This document shows positions 12,107-12,465 of a DNA stretch of 12,465 nucleotides, one piece after another. Every line of letters begins with the position of its first letter. The first letter of the stretch is position 1. The notes under the pieces were generated by a model. That model was not told the DNA's origin. It searched no databases and saw nothing but the letters and a program-made list of their open reading frames with translations. The translations under genes were made by a program, and so were the position numbers. This DNA is from Planctomycetota bacterium (GTDB taxonomy: Bacteria; Planctomycetota; Planctomycetia; Gemmatales; Gemmataceae): positions 1 to 12,465 of the forward strand of contig JAGWVO010000072.1 of the NCBI GenBank assembly GCA_018970845.1, given 5' to 3'.

Positions 12107-12465
12107 TTGCTCATGTCGTCGCCTGCCATCCTTGCCGAACCCGTCAAGGTGACCTTGGCTGAAAGCAAAACCGCGATCCATCCCGTCGCCGTGGGCGAAA
12201 AGGCAACCCCGGAGACCAAGGCGTCGGCGGCCAAGTTGGCCGAATATTTGCGAAAAATCACCGGCGCGCCATTTCAAGTGGTTGGCGGTGACGGAACAAG
12301 CGGAATCGCGGTCGGCCGGAGCGACGATTTTCCCCGGGTGAACCACGGCCTTGAATTCAAGCCGGGCGAAATCACGCGACGGGAAGAATACCTGATCCGC
12401 ACCCACGGCAAAGGCATGTGGCTGATCGGTTCCACCGACCTTGGCGTCCAGAATGCCGTTTGGGA
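12083..12465 (+). CDS. Secreted DUF4838/GH67N-like protein, partial (N-terminus only)
   Basis: The first 127 codons are present and the frame is open to the window end. A short Sec signal peptide is visible (residues 1-18, hydrophobic LVLLL core, probable cleavage after AILA). The mature part shows TPETKASAAKLAEYLRKITG, GIAVGRSDDF, REEYLIRTHG and WLIGSTDLGVQNAVW. This is the pattern of the alpha-glucuronidase-like N-terminal domain found before DUF4838 in planctomycete, verrucomicrobial and lentisphaeral polysaccharide-utilisation proteins. Such proteins are thought to act on extracellular or periplasmic glycans; the catalytic part lies outside the window, so the enzyme class is unproven. ATG start with AAGGTGG 5 nt upstream and an in-frame stop close upstream. 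Codons look somewhat more A/T-tolerant than in neighbouring genes. The start lies inside a long inverted repeat. Confidence 0.75.
   Translation, partial: MRCPCLVLLLMSSPAILAEPVKVTLAESKTAIHPVAVGEKATPETKASAAKLAEYLRKITGAPFQVVGGDGTSGIAVGRSDDFPRVNHGLEFKPGEITRREEYLIRTHGKGMWLIGSTDLGVQNAVW

Noticed and set aside
11932..12261. Minus-strand open frame of 109 codons across the nested inverted repeat
   Set aside because: It is antisense to the signal peptide and start of the DUF4838-like gene. Its resemblance to the plus-strand start comes from the inverted repeat.

Overview
This is a GC-rich bacterial chromosomal window with closely packed genes. The best guess is a member of the Planctomycetota. I infer this from recalled family traits: the NusA KH region and its GETHH stretch, an IF-2 with GGITQV where most bacteria have GGITQH, a divergent endonuclease III-like protein, and a DUF4838-type secreted protein at the right edge. 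No rRNA, tRNA, CRISPR array, insertion sequence or phage gene was found.

Layout. Bases 1-95 are a non-coding leader with a strong hairpin just ahead of mnmA (tRNA 2-thiouridylase, + strand). mnmA converges, one base apart, on a five-gene minus-strand run read from right to left: nusA, infB, a DUF503/YlxP gene, rbfA and an endonuclease III-like gene. This run is a core transcription, translation and ribosome-assembly operon with a DNA-repair-like gene at its end. Its leader carries a textbook intrinsic terminator between a candidate promoter and nusA, which suggests attenuation, perhaps by NusA itself. NusA holds an internal duplication of its KH2 plus C-terminal helical module.

Divergent from nusA is a TerC-family membrane protein gene (+). 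It converges with a second minus-strand group: an unrecognised 55-codon gene with a very strong Shine-Dalgarno, an LpxL/HtrB-type acyltransferase whose GTG start overlaps the small gene's stop as GTGA, and a Uma2-family PD-(D/E)XK protein. On the other side of this group, an MFS transporter of the nucleoside:H+ symporter type runs rightward from a TTG start.

The right end (11801-12465) differs in character. An AT-rich promoter-like patch with paired TTGA-N-TCAA boxes leads into a 142-nt set of three nested inverted repeats. These enclose the start codon and most of the ribosome binding site of a secreted DUF4838/GH67N-like protein that runs off the window. This structure, the nusA leader terminator with the duplicated NusA module, and the coupled 55-codon gene are the items most worth following up.
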